Shown here in pieces: positions 1-7,508 of a DNA stretch of 57,933 bases; position 1 is the first letter of the stretch; every line of letters begins with the position of its first letter. The position numbers and the translations under genes are program-made. The notes beneath the pieces are model-generated. The model was not told the origin of the DNA. It saw only the letters and a program-made list of their open reading frames with translations, and searched no databases. The stretch is from Streptomyces longispororuber (GTDB taxonomy: Bacteria; Actinomycetota; Actinomycetes; Streptomycetales; Streptomycetaceae): positions 1 to 57,933 of the forward strand of contig NZ_JAMOLN010000038.1 of assembly GCF_024448165.1 (NCBI RefSeq), given 5' to 3'.

Positions 1-17
1 CCCTACGGAGGCACGCA

Positions 18-1592
18 GTGAACACCGCACTGCCCGACGTCCCGGAAGTCCGCGTCGTCGGTCTCCCCCAGCTCACCTCGGGGTTCGACCTCGTGGAGCG
101 GCTCGACCTCGACATGCACCTGAAGGTGCACGGCCCGCTGGAACCCATGGCGGGCGAGCAGCTCGCCCAGCTGGCCCAGGCGGTGTCCCTGCGCGGCCGC
201 GGCGGCGCGGGCTTCCCGTTCGCCAAGAAGCTGCGCGCGGTCGCCGAGTCGGCGATCCGGCGGGGCGTGCGGCCCGTGGTCGTGGTGAACGGCAGCGAGG
301 ACGAGCCCGCCTGCCGCAAGGACACCGTCCTGATCAACCGGGCCCCGCACCTGATCCTCGACGGCGCCCTCCTGGTCGCCGAGGCGCTCGGGGCGCGCAC
401 GCTCGTCGTGGGCGTGACCCGGGACTCCACCGAGGCGTCGATGCAGGCGGCCCTCGCCGAGCGCGGCCTGACCAACCGCCGCAACGCGCCGCTCCGCGCG
501 CGCGTGCAGCGCAATCCGGTGCGGATGGTCACCGGGGAGTCCTCGGCGCTGATCCGCTCGGCCGACGGCGGCCCGCCGATGCCGCCGGGCCGCAAGGTGC
601 GCGCCTCTGACTCCGGGGTCGGCGGCGCCCCCACGCTCCTGTCGAACGCGGAGACCTTCGCCCAGCTCGCCGTCGCCGCCCGCACGGGACCCGAGCGGTA
701 CTGCCGCACGGGTCTGCACGACGAGCCGGGCACGGTGCTGCTCACGCTCTCCGGAGCCGTGGCGCGCCCGATGGTCCTGGAGGTCCCCTCCGGGGTTCCG
801 CTGCGCTACGTCCTCCAGCTCGCGGGCGCACCCCCGCTCCCCCAGGGCGTCCTCACGGGCGGCTACCACGGCAAGTGGCTGGACGGGGTGGGGGCGCAGG
901 ACGCGATCGTCTCCCGGGCCTCCCTGGAGGCGTGCGGCGGCGCCCTGGGCGCGGGCGCGATCCTGCCGATCGGTCCTGACACCTGCCCGCTCGGCGAGGC
1001 TCTGAAGGTGGCGCAGTGGCTGGCGTCGGAGAGCGCCGGCCAGTGCGGGCCCTGCTACCTGGGGCTGCCCGCGGCGGCCCGCGGCCTGGAGGACGTCCTG
1101 AACGGCGGCGGGCCGACCGCCCTGGAGGCGTTGCGCGAGGTCACGCGCGCGGTGAAGCGGCGCGGGGCGTGCAAGCACCCGGACGGTTCGGCCGCGTTCA
1201 TCGAGTCGACGATCTCGGCGTTCACCGACGACCTGGCCGCCCATGTGCTGGGCGCCGGCTGCGGGCGTCCGGTCCGCGGGGTGCTGCCGCTGCACAACGA
1301 GGCTCCGGCGGGCGCGGCGCCCAGCGGGAAGCGGCTCGCCGTCGACTGGACGCTGTGCCAGGGCCACGGCCTGTGCCGGGACATCGTGCCGGAGCTGATC
1401 CAGCTGGGCCCCGACGGCTTCCCGGCGGTCGCGGAGGCGGCGGTGCCGCGCTACTCGGAGGCGAGTGCGGTGCGGGCGGTGCGGCGCTGTCCTGCGCTCG
1501 CCCTGCGCATCGAGGAGGATCCCGCGGCGCTGCCCGCCCGGCCGGCGCTGCCGCCCGCGCTCCCGCCGGGCCGCAGCCGGGCCCGCAGGTAG
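18..1592 (+). CDS. NuoF-like flavoprotein fused to a C-terminal 3Fe-4S ferredoxin domain
   Basis: The 524-aa product has the FMN/NADH-binding glycine loop of the complex I NuoF family (RGRGGAGFPF, residues 59-68) and the following NGSEDEPACRKD segment, then an SLBB-like region and the N3 iron-sulfur segment. In that segment the family pattern CxxCxxC is AGQCGPC here: the first Cys is Ala340, while Cys343, Cys346 and the distant Cys385 remain. After about residue 430 there is a small ferredoxin of the P450-partner type with Cys447, Cys453 and Cys491 (CQGHGLC ... RRCPAL). The GTG start has an ACGGAG ribosome site 7 bases upstream. It is a stand-alone gene, not part of a nuo operon. By inference it is an electron-transfer protein that takes electrons from NAD(P)H and passes them to a membrane or P450-like partner; the partner would lie left of the window. 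Confidence 0.85.
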   Translation: MNTALPDVPEVRVVGLPQLTSGFDLVERLDLDMHLKVHGPLEPMAGEQLAQLAQAVSLRGRGGAGFPFAKKLRAVAESAIRRGVRPVVVVNGSEDEPACRKDTVLINRAPHLILDGALLVAEALGARTLVVGVTRDSTEASMQAALAERGLTNRRNAPLRARVQRNPVRMVTGESSALIRSADGGPPMPPGRKVRASDSGVGGAPTLLSNAETFAQLAVAARTGPERYCRTGLHDEPGTVLLTLSGAVARPMVLEVPSGVPLRYVLQLAGAPPLPQGVLTGGYHGKWLDGVGAQDAIVSRASLEACGGALGAGAILPIGPDTCPLGEALKVAQWLASESAGQCGPCYLGLPAAARGLEDVLNGGGPTALEALREVTRAVKRRGACKHPDGSAAFIESTISAFTDDLAAHVLGAGCGRPVRGVLPLHNEAPAGAAPSGKRLAVDWTLCQGHGLCRDIVPELIQLGPDGFPAVAEAAVPRYSEASAVRAVRRCPALALRIEEDPAALPARPALPPALPPGRSRARR

Positions 1593-1626
1593 CCGCGGGC
1601 CGTCACGACTGCCAGGACACACGAAA

Positions 1627-1652
1627 GCGGGCCATCCGATCGGATGGCCCGC
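1627..1652 (-). terminator. Perfect palindrome, terminator of the first tRNA-Ala
   Basis: A 26-base perfect inverted repeat (12-bp arms around AT) lies just past the 3' end of tRNA-Ala. On the minus strand it is followed by TTT. It also lies between the convergent NuoF-like gene and the tRNA, so it may work in both directions. Confidence 0.7.
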
Positions 1653-1657
1653 TCTCA

Positions 1658-1741
1658 ATTCCTGTGGAGCTAAGGAGAATTGAACTCCTGACCTCCTGCA
1701 TGCCATGCAGGCGCTCTACCAACTGAGCTATAGCCCCTTGC
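1658..1741. repeat. 84-bp direct repeat, copy A (contains tRNA-Ala)
   Basis: These 84 bases are identical to 6058-6141. The repeat covers the whole tRNA-Ala gene plus 7 bases past its 3' end and 4 bases before its 5' end. The identity stops abruptly on both sides. Confidence 0.95.
1665..1737 (-). tRNA. tRNA-Ala (anticodon GGC), copy 1
   Basis: A complete cloverleaf reads on the minus strand: 7-bp acceptor stem GGGGCTA/TAGCTCC with the alanine identity pair G3:U70, a D arm, anticodon loop ATGGCAT (anticodon GGC), a T arm with GTTCAAT, and discriminator A. CCA is not encoded. It is identical to the copy at 6065-6137. Confidence 0.97.
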
Positions 1742-1883
1742 TGAGATCCGCCCGGTCTTCCTGTCGGTTTCCCCGGCGGCGACGCCAACATTACACGGTC
1801 ACCCGGGTGCATCACCAAATCGTATCCGTTCTGACCCGGTCTGTAGGCAAAGAGGCCAGATAGGGCCACTACTGTCGCCTGAC

Positions 1884-3074
1884 GTGACTGCGCTCGCCCT
1901 GCCCCGCGCCCATCGTCGTGTTCCCGCAGCTCTGGGTGTCTGCCTGCTGTCCTTCGCGGGCTTCTGGTTCGCCCAGCGGGCCGCCCACGTCTCCATGATC
2001 GACTTGTTGGTCTACCGCGCGGAGGGGGCGACCGTCCGGGCAGGAGGCGACCTGTACGCCCTCCGTGCGACGCATGCCCGGCTTCCGACGACCTATCCCC
2101 CCTTCGCCGCGCTGCTGTTCACCCCGCTGACGCTCCTGGACGTCGCCACGCTGCGCGCCGCGGCGACCGTCGCGAACCTGGTCCTGCTCGTGGCCCTCGC
2201 GCTGCTCTCCCTGCGACTGGTGGGCCGCCACGCGCGCGTGGAGCACGCCCTGTGGGTGGCGGCCGGCGCCGTGTGGTGCGAGCCCGTGTGGACGACGCTC
2301 CGCTACGGCCAGGTCAATCTGCTGCTGGCCGTGCTCGTCCTGTGGGATCTGACCCGGCGGCCCGGGCACCGCTGGGCGGGGGTCGGGATCGGGGTCGCGG
2401 CGGCGATCAAGCTGACCCCGGCGCTGTTCGCGGTGTTCCTGCTGTGCACCGGGCTCGCGCAGGCGGCGCGGGGCGGCGCCTGGCGGCCGTGGCTGCGGCA
2501 CGCGCGCGTGGCGGCGTGCTCCTTCGCGGGCGCCACCGCCCTGGCGGCCGCCGTCCTGCCGCACGACTCGTACCGCTTCTGGACCCGGATGGTCTTCGAG
2601 GCGAGCCGGGTCGGGCACGCCGAGGAGACCGCGAACCAGTCGCTGCGCGGCGTGCTGGCCCGGCTGCTGCACACCGGCGACCCGGGCCTCTGGTGGGTCG
2701 TCACGGCCGCGACGGCGGGTGCGCTCGGGCTCGCCGTCGCGGTCGCCTCCGCGCTGCGCGGGCGGCAGGCACAGGCGGTGCTGGCGTGCGCGGCGACGGC
2801 TCTCCTGGTCAGCCCGGTCTCCTGGTCGCACCACTGGGTGTGGTGCGTGCCGCTGGTGCTGCTGGTGTGGGACTCCGGCCGCCGCGGCGTCGCCGCGCTC
2901 ATGGCCCTGACGTTCTGCGCGTACGCCCTGTGGTGGGTGCCGCACGGTTCGGGCCGGCCCGAACTGCATCAGAACAGCGGCCAGTTGGTGCTTTCGGCGC
3001 TCTACGCGGGGGTGGCCTGCGCCTTCCTGGCGCAGTGCGGGGTCAGGCTGTGGCGAACGAGTAGAACCGCTTGA
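1884..3074 (+). CDS. GT87-family polytopic glycosyltransferase (probable polyprenyl-phosphate-dependent mannosyltransferase)
   Basis: The 396-aa protein has about ten hydrophobic segments. It carries the hallmarks of the DUF2029/GT87 family of PimE-like alpha-1,2-mannosyltransferases: a MIDLLVYR segment after the first membrane span (the family places its catalytic Asp in this loop), the following GGDLYALR, and YPPFAALLFTPL. Family members act on the outer face of the membrane and use polyprenyl-phosphate mannose to extend lipoglycans or glycoproteins; the acceptor here is unknown. The start is GTG with no clear ribosome site. The last 32 bases overlap the end of the convergent zinc-ribbon gene. 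The gene lies inside the interval bounded by the two tRNA-Ala repeats. Confidence 0.85.
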   Translation: MTALALPRAHRRVPAALGVCLLSFAGFWFAQRAAHVSMIDLLVYRAEGATVRAGGDLYALRATHARLPTTYPPFAALLFTPLTLLDVATLRAAATVANLVLLVALALLSLRLVGRHARVEHALWVAAGAVWCEPVWTTLRYGQVNLLLAVLVLWDLTRRPGHRWAGVGIGVAAAIKLTPALFAVFLLCTGLAQAARGGAWRPWLRHARVAACSFAGATALAAAVLPHDSYRFWTRMVFEASRVGHAEETANQSLRGVLARLLHTGDPGLWWVVTAATAGALGLAVAVASALRGRQAQAVLACAATALLVSPVSWSHHWVWCVPLVLLVWDSGRRGVAALMALTFCAYALWWVPHGSGRPELHQNSGQLVLSALYAGVACAFLAQCGVRLWRTSRTA

Positions 3075-3276
3075 GCGTGCAGTGCTCGTCCAGGAGGCGG
3101 CCGTAGATCGGCTCGCCCTCCAGCTCCCGATACGTCTCGATCGGGTCGCCCTTTATGATCAGCGCCCGCGCGCACTCCTCGCACCAGTACTGGTAGTCGG
3201 GGTTCACGGGCTCCATGTCGCGCACGATGGGCGTACCACTGCCGCACCAATCGCACTTCCTCCGGTGTGACCCCAT
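3043..3276 (-). CDS. Small zinc-ribbon protein (77 aa)
   Basis: The 77-aa protein has an N-terminal CDWCGSG and a later CEEC, giving a CxxC...CxxC zinc ribbon followed by a charged tail (KGDPIETYRELEGEPIYG). I chose the ATG at 3276, which begins MGSHRRKCDWCG, because the upstream part of the frame is arginine/alanine-rich shadow sequence. It lies 10 bases after the next zinc-ribbon gene and probably shares a transcript with it and with the MFS gene. Its 3' end overlaps the convergent GT87 gene by 32 bases. The function is not known; a small zinc-binding DNA/RNA or protein partner is likely. Confidence 0.75.
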   Translation of the reverse strand: MGSHRRKCDWCGSGTPIVRDMEPVNPDYQYWCEECARALIIKGDPIETYRELEGEPIYGRLLDEHCTLKRFYSFATA

Positions 3277-3286
3277 GTCGATCCGT

Positions 3287-3493
3287 TCAGCTCCAGCTGT
3301 GGCCGCAGGCCGTGCACACGTACGAGACCCCGCCGTTGTCACCCAGCATCTGGGCGACGTGGGAGGAGCCGCAGGTCGGACAGTTGAGGCGAAGCGGGAC
3401 ATTATCGGCCGGGTGGGACGGGGGCGAGGGCTCGGTGGATATCGCTGCCACGCCGAGGAGGCGGTCGGCCTCCTCGTTGATGCTCAAGGGCAT
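3287..3493 (-). CDS. Small zinc-ribbon protein (68 aa)
   Basis: The 68-aa protein starts MPLSINEEADRLLG and ends with a zinc ribbon, CPTC...CTACGHSW. The Gly-His-Ser-Trp ending resembles TFIIS/C-terminal ribbon knuckles. The ATG at 3493 is preceded on the minus strand by GGGAG at good spacing, which decides the start. It sits between the MFS transporter and the 77-aa zinc protein on the same strand. The function is unknown. Confidence 0.72.
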   Translation of the reverse strand: MPLSINEEADRLLGVAAISTEPSPPSHPADNVPLRLNCPTCGSSHVAQMLGDNGGVSYVCTACGHSWS

Positions 3494-3581
3494 CGCGCAC
3501 TCCCTCCCGTCGGGCCGTCTTCGTCGGTCGGACGCAGCCCTCCTCCGGCCGTCCGATTCTGCCACGGCCGGAGCAATACGG

Positions 3582-5045
3582 TCAGCGACGCATGCGTACC
3601 AGTCCGGATACGGCAGCCAGGACAGCCGCTCCGGCCAGCGCATAAGCGCACAACAGGAGCGCGTCCGCAGAGTTATACGCCCCAGGAGCCCCCTGTGCCT
3701 CAACCCGGTTGAGGAAAAGTGCCCCGAAGGCCGCGACGCCGATCAGCTGGCCGAGCTGGGTCACGGTCGCCAGCAGACCACTGGCGTCGGCCGCGTCCTC
3801 GGGCCGCACCGTGGCCAGGGCCCGCGTCAGGGCCGGGCTGAAGCCGAGCGAGAGGCCCACGCCGACCACGACGAACGAGACGTAGAGCCAGAGCCCGCCG
3901 CCGCTCCCGCCGCGCAGTGCGAGCCCGGTGCCGAGCGTGCCGGCCGCGGCGAGCACGAACCCGCCCGGGATCATGCCCCGTTGCCACCGCTGCGGCCAGC
4001 GGCGCCAGGTCAGCCCGACCGCCCCGAACGCGAGGGCCGCGGGCGTGAAGGTCAGCCCGGCGCGCAGCGCGCCGTACCCGAGGCCGCCCTGGACGTGCAG
4101 GGTGAGCGTGAAGAGGTAGCCCGCGTTGACCGCCATCACCGCGAACACCCGGAAGACGGCCAGGCCGATGCCGGGCAGGCGCAGCACCCGCGGCGCGATC
4201 AGCGGCGCCCCGCCGCGCCGCGCGAGCGCCGACTCGTACGCCCAGAACAGGGCGAACAGCACGACGGACGAGCCCAGGCAGAGCCAGGACCACAGCGGCC
4301 AGCCCTCCTCCTGCCCGAGCACCAGCGGGACGGTGAGCAGCGAGACGGAGCCGCCCAGCAGCACGAGCCCCACCAGATCGAGGGCGCCGCCCGCACGGGC
4401 GCCGTCGCGGGGCAGCTCCCGCCGTCCGAGGACGAGCAGGGCCAGGCCGACCGGCACGTTCACCAGGAACACCGAGCGCCAGCCGGTGCCGAACAGGTCG
4501 GCGCTGACCAGCACCCCGCCGGCCACCTGCCCGGCGGCGGCGCCGACCGCGAGGACGGCCGCGTACACCCCGAGCGCCCGCACCCGGGCCTGTCCGGCGA
4601 AGTGCCGCTGCACCAGGCTCAGCACCTGCGGGATCATCAGCGCCGAGCCGGCGCCCTGCACCATGCGGAACGCGATCAACTGGCCGCTGCTCTGCGCCAG
4701 TCCGCAGGCCAGCGAGGCCGCGGTGAACAGCGCGAGACCGCCGAGCACGGCCCGCCGGTGCCCGAACAGGGCGCCGAGCCGCGCGCCGGTGATCAGGAGG
4801 ACCGAGTACGTGATGGTGTATCCGGCGACGATCAGCTGCAACGCGGCGCCCGACGCGTCGAGTTCGGTCCGGACGGTGGGTGCGGCCACGTTCACGATGA
4901 ACACGTCGAGGACGGCCATGAACTGGGCGGTCAGCACGACCGCGAGCAGCCGCCCGCGCTTGGTCGCGGGGCCGTTGTCAGTGCCAGGGGCTTTACTGGA
5001 TCCGGGAGTTGGGGATCGCGGACTTTCCGGGACGGTTGTCGTCAT
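3582..5045 (-). CDS. MFS transporter, DHA2 (14-TM) drug-efflux type
   Basis: The 487-aa integral membrane protein has about 14 hydrophobic segments. The first helix carries FMAVLDVFIVNVAAP, typical of the EmrB/QacA (DHA2) group. The loop 2-3 motif is LGALFGHRRAVLGG, and a motif C-like glycine/proline stretch (GAAAGQVAGGVL) follows in the fifth helix. I start it at MTTTVPESP; the longer open frame upstream runs back across the divergent regulator and the tRNA and cannot be coding. It is transcribed away from the HTH gene at 5151, the usual layout of an efflux pump and its local regulator. The likely role is proton-driven export of an unknown toxic compound. Confidence 0.85.
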   Translation of the reverse strand: MTTTVPESPRSPTPGSSKAPGTDNGPATKRGRLLAVVLTAQFMAVLDVFIVNVAAPTVRTELDASGAALQLIVAGYTITYSVLLITGARLGALFGHRRAVLGGLALFTAASLACGLAQSSGQLIAFRMVQGAGSALMIPQVLSLVQRHFAGQARVRALGVYAAVLAVGAAAGQVAGGVLVSADLFGTGWRSVFLVNVPVGLALLVLGRRELPRDGARAGGALDLVGLVLLGGSVSLLTVPLVLGQEEGWPLWSWLCLGSSVVLFALFWAYESALARRGGAPLIAPRVLRLPGIGLAVFRVFAVMAVNAGYLFTLTLHVQGGLGYGALRAGLTFTPAALAFGAVGLTWRRWPQRWQRGMIPGGFVLAAAGTLGTGLALRGGSGGGLWLYVSFVVVGVGLSLGFSPALTRALATVRPEDAADASGLLATVTQLGQLIGVAAFGALFLNRVEAQGAPGAYNSADALLLCAYALAGAAVLAAVSGLVRMRR

Positions 5046-5072
5046 GTCCTGGAGCCTGGCGGTGGTCGGGCA

Positions 5073-5120
5073 CGGGTACCGAGAGCCCGCTGATGCTGGT
5101 ACCGGCACCACCCGGTACGC
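5073..5120. promoter_or_regulatory. Candidate operator in the MFS/regulator divergent promoter
   Basis: In the 105-bp divergent spacer the palindrome GGTACC occurs at 5075-5080 and 5098-5103, and a partial copy GGTAC at 5114-5118. The first two are set in CGGGTACCGAG and CTGGTACCGGC. Repeated palindromes between a transporter and its HTH regulator suggest the regulator's binding sites. This is inference from position only. Confidence 0.35.
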
Positions 5121-5150
5121 GCCTTCCGCGGCGCGGCACCGGGGCGAACG

Positions 5151-6038
5151 ATGGGGGACGTGACGACGATGACCACGACGGAGCGCACCACCGGCAGGCC
5201 GCAGGACCGGCGCAGGCCCGAGCTGGCCGCCTTCCTGCGGGGCCGCCGGGCGCGGGTGACCCCGCAGGACGTCGGCATGCCCGGAGGCCCGCGCAGGCGC
5301 ACTCCCGGCCTGCGCCGCGAGGAGGTCGCGCAGCTGTCGGGCGTCGGCGTCACCTGGTACACGTGGCTGGAGCAGGGCCGCCCGATCAATGCCTCGCCGC
5401 AGGTCCTGGACGCGGTGGCCCGCACCCTGCGCCTCGATCTGCCGGAGCGCGAGCACCTGTACCACCTGGCGGACGTGCCGTTCTCCCCCGCCCACGAGGA
5501 CACCGGGCAGTCGGTGCGCCCCGAGGTGCAGGGCGTCCTCGACGCGGTGGCCCCCTTGCCCGCCGTGGTCTACAACGGCCGGTTCGATCTGCTCGCGACC
5601 AATGCCCCGTACCGGGCCCTGTTCATCCTCCGTCCCGGGACGCAGCCCCCCGTGCCCAATGCGCTGCGGACGCTGTTCCTGGCCCCCGAGGCGACCTGCC
5701 CGCTGGTCCACCGGGAGACGGAGCTGCCGGTGATGGTGGCGACCCTGCGCTCCGCGTACGGGCGTCATGTGGGCGAGCCGGTCTGGGAGCGCTTCATAGG
5801 CGAGCTGGCGGCGGCCAGCCCCTACTTCGCCGAGCTGTGGGAGAGCGGCGACGTCGTGCCTCCGGGCTCCCGCGTGAAGACGTTCCGGTGCGTCGAGACG
5901 TCCGGTGTGCTGCGGATGACGTCGACGTCCCTGTCCATCGACGGGATGCCGGAGTGCCGGATCGTCGTGTACTCCCCCGCGGACGACGACACGCGCACCC
6001 ACCTGACCTGTCTGGGCAACGAAAAATCCCGCCCCTGA
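5151..6038 (+). CDS. HTH regulator with MmyB-like ligand-binding domain
   Basis: The 295-aa protein has an N-terminal XRE-type helix-turn-helix (about residues 20-100, with TPGLRREEVAQLSGVG and WYTWLEQGR) and a C-terminal MmyB-like domain (about 115-290), a PAS-type fold that binds small ligands in this actinobacterial family. The ATG at 5151 gives this length; ATG 5169, beginning MTTTERTTG, has a GGGGGA ribosome site at fair spacing and may be the real start. It is divergent from the MFS gene, so it probably controls that pump. The stop codon lies inside the loop of a hairpin that also serves the second tRNA-Ala. Confidence 0.85.
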   Translation: MGDVTTMTTTERTTGRPQDRRRPELAAFLRGRRARVTPQDVGMPGGPRRRTPGLRREEVAQLSGVGVTWYTWLEQGRPINASPQVLDAVARTLRLDLPEREHLYHLADVPFSPAHEDTGQSVRPEVQGVLDAVAPLPAVVYNGRFDLLATNAPYRALFILRPGTQPPVPNALRTLFLAPEATCPLVHRETELPVMVATLRSAYGRHVGEPVWERFIGELAAASPYFAELWESGDVVPPGSRVKTFRCVETSGVLRMTSTSLSIDGMPECRIVVYSPADDDTRTHLTCLGNEKSRP

Positions 6039-6051
6039 CGGGACGGGATTT
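6024..6051. terminator. Hairpin overlapping the regulator's stop codon
   Basis: Arms AAATCCCG and CGGGATTT enclose a 12-base loop that contains the TGA of the HTH gene. The A-rich left and T-rich right flanks suit termination in both directions, for the regulator and for the convergent tRNA-Ala. Confidence 0.6.
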
Positions 6052-6057
6052 CCGGTG

Positions 6058-6141
6058 ATTCCTGTGGAGCTAAGGAGAATTGAACTCCTGACCTCCTGCA
6101 TGCCATGCAGGCGCTCTACCAACTGAGCTATAGCCCCTTGC
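6058..6141. repeat. 84-bp direct repeat, copy B (contains tRNA-Ala)
   Basis: Identical to 1658-1741, in the same orientation, and offset by exactly 4,400 bases. Confidence 0.95.
6065..6137 (-). tRNA. tRNA-Ala (anticodon GGC), copy 2
   Basis: Base-for-base identical to the copy at 1665-1737: same G3:U70 pair, anticodon GGC, discriminator A and no encoded CCA. Upstream (minus strand) the flank differs, so this copy has its own promoter region. Confidence 0.97.
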
Positions 6142-6219
6142 GTTCTTCCCCCTCCGGGCTTTTCCCCCGGCGGGCCGAACAAGAAGAACTTTAGCCTGCG
6201 ACCTGCCGGAAAGTGAAAT

Positions 6220-6246
6220 CCGGTCCCCGCGCTCCGCAGGGACCGG
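6220..6246 (-). terminator. Terminator after the histidine phosphatase gene
   Basis: Arms CCGGTCCC/GGGACCGG (8 bp) with an 11-base loop lie just downstream of the 6269 stop on the minus strand, followed by ATTTCACTTT. Confidence 0.6.
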
Positions 6247-6268
6247 CCTCAACCGCCGCGGCAGGGCC

Positions 6269-6913
6269 TCAGTCGTCGTCGCCGAGGACCGGCTCGGGCA
6301 GCGTGCCCGCGTTGTGCTCGAGCAGCCGCCAGCCGCGCGCGCCCTCGCCGAGGACGGACCAGCAGCAGTTCGACAGACCGCCGAGCCCCTCCCAGTGGTG
6401 GGACTCGAGACCCAGGAGGCGACCGATGGTGGTGCGGATGGTGCCGCCGTGGCTGACCACGACGAGCAGACCGCCGTCCGGCAGCTTGTCCGCGTGCCGC
6501 AGCACGACGGGCGCGGCCCGGTCGGCGACCTCGGTCTCCAGCTCGCCGCCGCCCCGGCGCACGGGCTCGCCGCGCTTCCACGCGGCGTACTGCTCGCCGT
6601 ACCGCCCGATGATCTCGTCGTGCGTGAGGCCCTGCCACTCGCCGGCGTACGTCTCGCGCAGGCCCTCGTCGTGCGTGACGGCGAGACCGGTCAGAGCGGC
6701 CAGCTCGGCGGCGGTGGCCGCGGCCCGCTTGAGGTCCGACGCGACGATCGCGTCGGGCTTCAGGGAGGCCAGCAGGCGGGCGGCGCGGCGGGCCTGGGCG
6801 ACGCCGGCCTCGGTCAGCTCGATGTCCGTGCTGCCCTGGAAGCGGCGCTCCAGGTTCCAGGCGGTCTGGCCGTGCCGCCACAGGACGACGCGGCGCCCCC
6901 GGGAGCTGCTCAA
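6269..6913 (-). CDS. Histidine phosphatase (phosphoglycerate mutase-like) family protein
   Basis: The 214-aa protein begins with the catalytic RHG motif (LWRHGQTAWN, residues 11-20). It has the second-histidine motif VVSHGGTIR near residue 155 and GLRETYAGEWQGL in between, as in the cobC/PhoE/GpmB branch. The substrate is uncertain; members range from sugar phosphates to nucleotides. The start used is TTG 6913, whose TTGA overlaps the stop of rsfS by 4 bases, implying translational coupling. In actinobacteria this gene usually follows rsfS. Confidence 0.85.
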   Translation of the reverse strand: MSSSRGRRVVLWRHGQTAWNLERRFQGSTDIELTEAGVAQARRAARLLASLKPDAIVASDLKRAAATAAELAALTGLAVTHDEGLRETYAGEWQGLTHDEIIGRYGEQYAAWKRGEPVRRGGGELETEVADRAAPVVLRHADKLPDGGLLVVVSHGGTIRTTIGRLLGLESHHWEGLGGLSNCCWSVLGEGARGWRLLEHNAGTLPEPVLGDDD

Positions 6914-7368
6914 CGCAGCTCACCACCCAGCTCACGCAGCTCGTCGGCCTCTTCGGCGGCCTGCTCGCGCTGGGCGTGCTCGGCGGCCTTGCCACGGGTG
7001 GCCTTGGCGTCGGCCGGCAGGTCCAGCTCGGGGCAGTCCTTCCACAGCCGCTCCAGGGCGTAGAAGACGCGCTCCTCGCTGTGCTGGACGTGGACGACGA
7101 TGTCGACGTAGTCGAGCAGGATCCAGCGGGCGTCGCGGTCGCCCTCGCGGCGGACCGGCTTGGCGCCGAGCTCCTTGTTCAGGCGCTCCTCGATCTCGTC
7201 GACGATCGACTTGACCTGCCGGTCATTGGGCGCGGAGGCCAGCAGGAAGGCGTCCGTGATGGACAGCACATCGCTGACGTCGTAGGCGATGATGTCGTGC
7301 GCGAGCTTGTCGGCGGCCGCCTGCGCGGCGGCGTTGATGAGCTCGAGGGAACGGTCAGTGGCGGTCAC
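6910..7368 (-). CDS. rsfS: Ribosomal silencing factor RsfS
   Basis: The 152-aa product matches the RsfS/DUF143 (Iojap) family: a helical N-terminus (SLELINAAAQAAADK), the core DVSDVLSITDAFLLASA and WILLDYVDIVVHVQ. RsfS binds L14 on the 50S subunit and blocks subunit joining when nutrients run out. The C-terminal 30 residues are a charged Ala/Glu/Arg tail. I chose GTG 7368, which has GGAAAG upstream; the frame extends 15 codons further but without a ribosome site. It lies downstream of nadD and the LCP-like gene, as in other streptomycetes. Confidence 0.92.
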   Translation of the reverse strand: MTATDRSLELINAAAQAAADKLAHDIIAYDVSDVLSITDAFLLASAPNDRQVKSIVDEIEERLNKELGAKPVRREGDRDARWILLDYVDIVVHVQHSEERVFYALERLWKDCPELDLPADAKATRGKAAEHAQREQAAEEADELRELGGELR

Positions 7369-7461
7369 TACAAGGCTTTCCGTCGGCGGGCACAATCCCC
7401 GGATGTCCGTCACGGGGCTGACTCAAGGGTCTCACGGACCGCCGGACGACCTCACTGCATT

Positions 7462-7501
7462 CCCGGTGGCCCCGGCGCGCAAGGGCGCCGGGGCCACCGG
7501 G
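7462..7501 (-). terminator. Strong hairpin between the LCP-like gene and rsfS
   Basis: A perfect 17-bp stem with a 6-base loop starts 8 bases past the LCP-like stop codon on the minus strand. There is no long T run, as is usual in Streptomyces. It would reduce read-through into rsfS and may make rsfS expression partly independent. Confidence 0.65.
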
Positions 7502-7508
7502 CGGGGCG

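Noticed and set aside
5046..6182. N-terminal extension of the MFS frame to 6182
   Set aside because: The extension would run through the divergent regulator and the tRNA-Ala gene; its sequence has no protein-like pattern.
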